A DNA stretch of 64,000 bases from Nitrospirota bacterium. Its GTDB lineage: Bacteria > Nitrospirota > Leptospirillia > Leptospirillales > Leptospirillaceae. Where the stretch lies: NCBI GenBank assembly GCA_021806225.1, contig JAJZXW010000015.1, positions 1 through 64,000 of the forward strand. The letters are read 5' to 3'. The notes under the pieces are model-generated. The model made no database searches and was not told where the DNA came from. It saw only the letters and a list, made by a program, of their open reading frames with translations. The position numbers and the translations under genes were made by a program. Below, piece by piece: positions 63,124 to 64,000 of the stretch; the stretch's first letter is position 1; every line of letters starts with the position of its first letter.

Positions 63124-64000
63124 TCACTCGATCCCCTGGAGTACCCTGTGGCACCGGGTGCATACGGGACGGTTTTCAGGATTTTTTCCCGTTGTGATTT
63201 TTCTTAGCCAGCAGCGCTCGCACTTGTCTCCTGGGGCGTGGAGGAGTGCGATGGTCGTACCGGGTGCCGGGCCTTCCGCACGGGCGAGGACCTGGCCATG
63301 ATCCAGGAGGTCCCCTGGTTTCTCCCAGGAAAATTTCGACACGATGAAAAATGTCTCAAAAAAATCGTCGGGCCACTGGTCCGAATTGAACCCTCCTGGA
63401 TCCCCCGTAATTCTCATATGGAGCTCGAGTGTGCTTCCTACACGCTTTTCCTTCTTGAGGTCGTCGGTGAGTTTTCCCAGTATGGCGCGCAGGCCGAGAA
63501 GAGTATCGATCTTCTCCTCCAGGTTTTGGTCGATCCTCCTGGGGTCTACTGCCGGGAAGGATTTCACGAGAATCCCCACCGATGTTTCGAGGAGAGAGGT
63601 TGCCGCGTTCTGCTTCGCATGATGGAGGATCTCGGTCGTGGTGAAGGGGAGGAGGGGGTGGATGATGGCCGAGAGCTCCTCCTGAATCCGGGCGATTGTT
63701 CCCTGAGTGTTTCGTCGAAGGGCGCCTCCCGCCTCCTCCGCATACAATCGGTCCTTGATCATGTCGAAATACTGGGCGGAAAGGGAAATCGAGCAGAAAT
63801 GGTTCAGTGTCTGGATGATCTGGGCAAATCTGTGGTGGTCGTAGGCTTCCAGGATCGTCGCCTTCGTCCGTTCCCAGACCGAGAGTATCCACCGATCGAG
63901 AATCTCCGGCGAATCCGGGAGAGCCTCTTTTTCCGGATAGTCGTAGAGGTTGCTCAGCATATACCGGAAGGTGTTGCGGATTTTCCGGTAGCCGTCCACC
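63124..64000 (-). CDS. ileS: Isoleucyl-tRNA synthetase, C-terminal part (cut by window edge)
   Basis: About 291 C-terminal residues of IleS; the N-terminal catalytic domain lies beyond position 64000. Visible are the anticodon-binding helical domain (KIRNTFRYMLSNLYDYP, LDRWILSVWE) and the C-terminal zinc ribbon CERCWLRKI with VCTRCHRVL. ileS followed by lspA is a common gene order. Confidence 0.93.
   Translation of the reverse strand, partial: VDGYRKIRNTFRYMLSNLYDYPEKEALPDSPEILDRWILSVWERTKATILEAYDHHRFAQIIQTLNHFCSISLSAQYFDMIKDRLYAEEAGGALRRNTQGTIARIQEELSAIIHPLLPFTTTEILHHAKQNAATSLLETSVGILVKSFPAVDPRRIDQNLEEKIDTLLGLRAILGKLTDDLKKEKRVGSTLELHMRITGDPGGFNSDQWPDDFFETFFIVSKFSWEKPGDLLDHGQVLARAEGPAPGTTIALLHAPGDKCERCWLRKITTGKNPENRPVCTRCHRVLQGIE

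Overview
The window reads as chromosomal DNA of a GC-rich, free-living, Gram-negative bacterium. Lipoproteins, lspA, an LpoB-type activator and a beta-barrel-like outer-membrane protein support a Gram-negative envelope. A DabAB inorganic-carbon pump, class II (B12-dependent) ribonucleotide reductase, a c-type cytochrome, a monomer-sized isocitrate dehydrogenase and an AmmeMemoRadiSam set point to an autotrophic chemolithotroph. A Nitrospirota of the Leptospirillum type is my best guess; that is inference from gene content, not a demonstrated match. No rRNA operon, prophage, intact insertion sequence or CRISPR array was found.

Layout. 0-7 kb: an envelope pair (COG3014-like lipoprotein and LpoB), pabB-pabC, and nrdJ behind tandem NrdR boxes. 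7.7-13.5 kb: AmmeMemoRadiSam operon, host-attachment family protein, serS and three small genes. 13.5-14.7 kb: a decayed patch with a frameshifted DUF4143 ATPase and a transposase tail. 14.8-17.9 kb: a soluble chemoreceptor and a GGDEF-EAL protein. 18-25 kb: sigma-54-type promoter, dabB-dabA, a DUF6671-like gene and ilvD. 25-30 kb: tsaC, a PAS/GAF histidine kinase, its NtrC-type partner and a HIT protein. 30-36.5 kb: isocitrate dehydrogenase with a separate small C-terminal-domain-like gene, then hflX, a YkgJ-type gene, a DUF2156-like gene and an HD hydrolase. 36.5-42 kb: rnpB, a zinc-ribbon coiled-coil gene, a CAT-anticodon tRNA and the classical rpsU-yqeY-dnaG-rpoD operon. 42-54 kb: one long leftward run, rho-rpmE-prfA-prmC-murA-hisG-hisD-hisC-hisB-hisH-hisA-hisF-hisIE-hinT. 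54-64 kb: a cytochrome c with a long structured leader, trmI, a nitrilase-family gene, an outer-membrane protein, a VOC protein, a polyprenyl synthase, a DUF1015 gene, and the leftward ileS-lspA-TPR-rluD group, with ileS cut by the window edge.

Genes work together mainly through tight translational coupling: many neighbours overlap by four bases. The most unusual signal is a set of four genes (COG3014-like lipoprotein, hflX, hisG, lspA) whose conserved N-terminus and Shine-Dalgarno placement leave only AUC, AUU or AUA as start codon. Other points of interest are the sigma-54-type promoter in front of the carbon pump, the NrdR box pair, the rho leader with a small ORF and C-rich tract, the terminator-like hairpin in the cytochrome leader, and palindromic operators in front of hflX.
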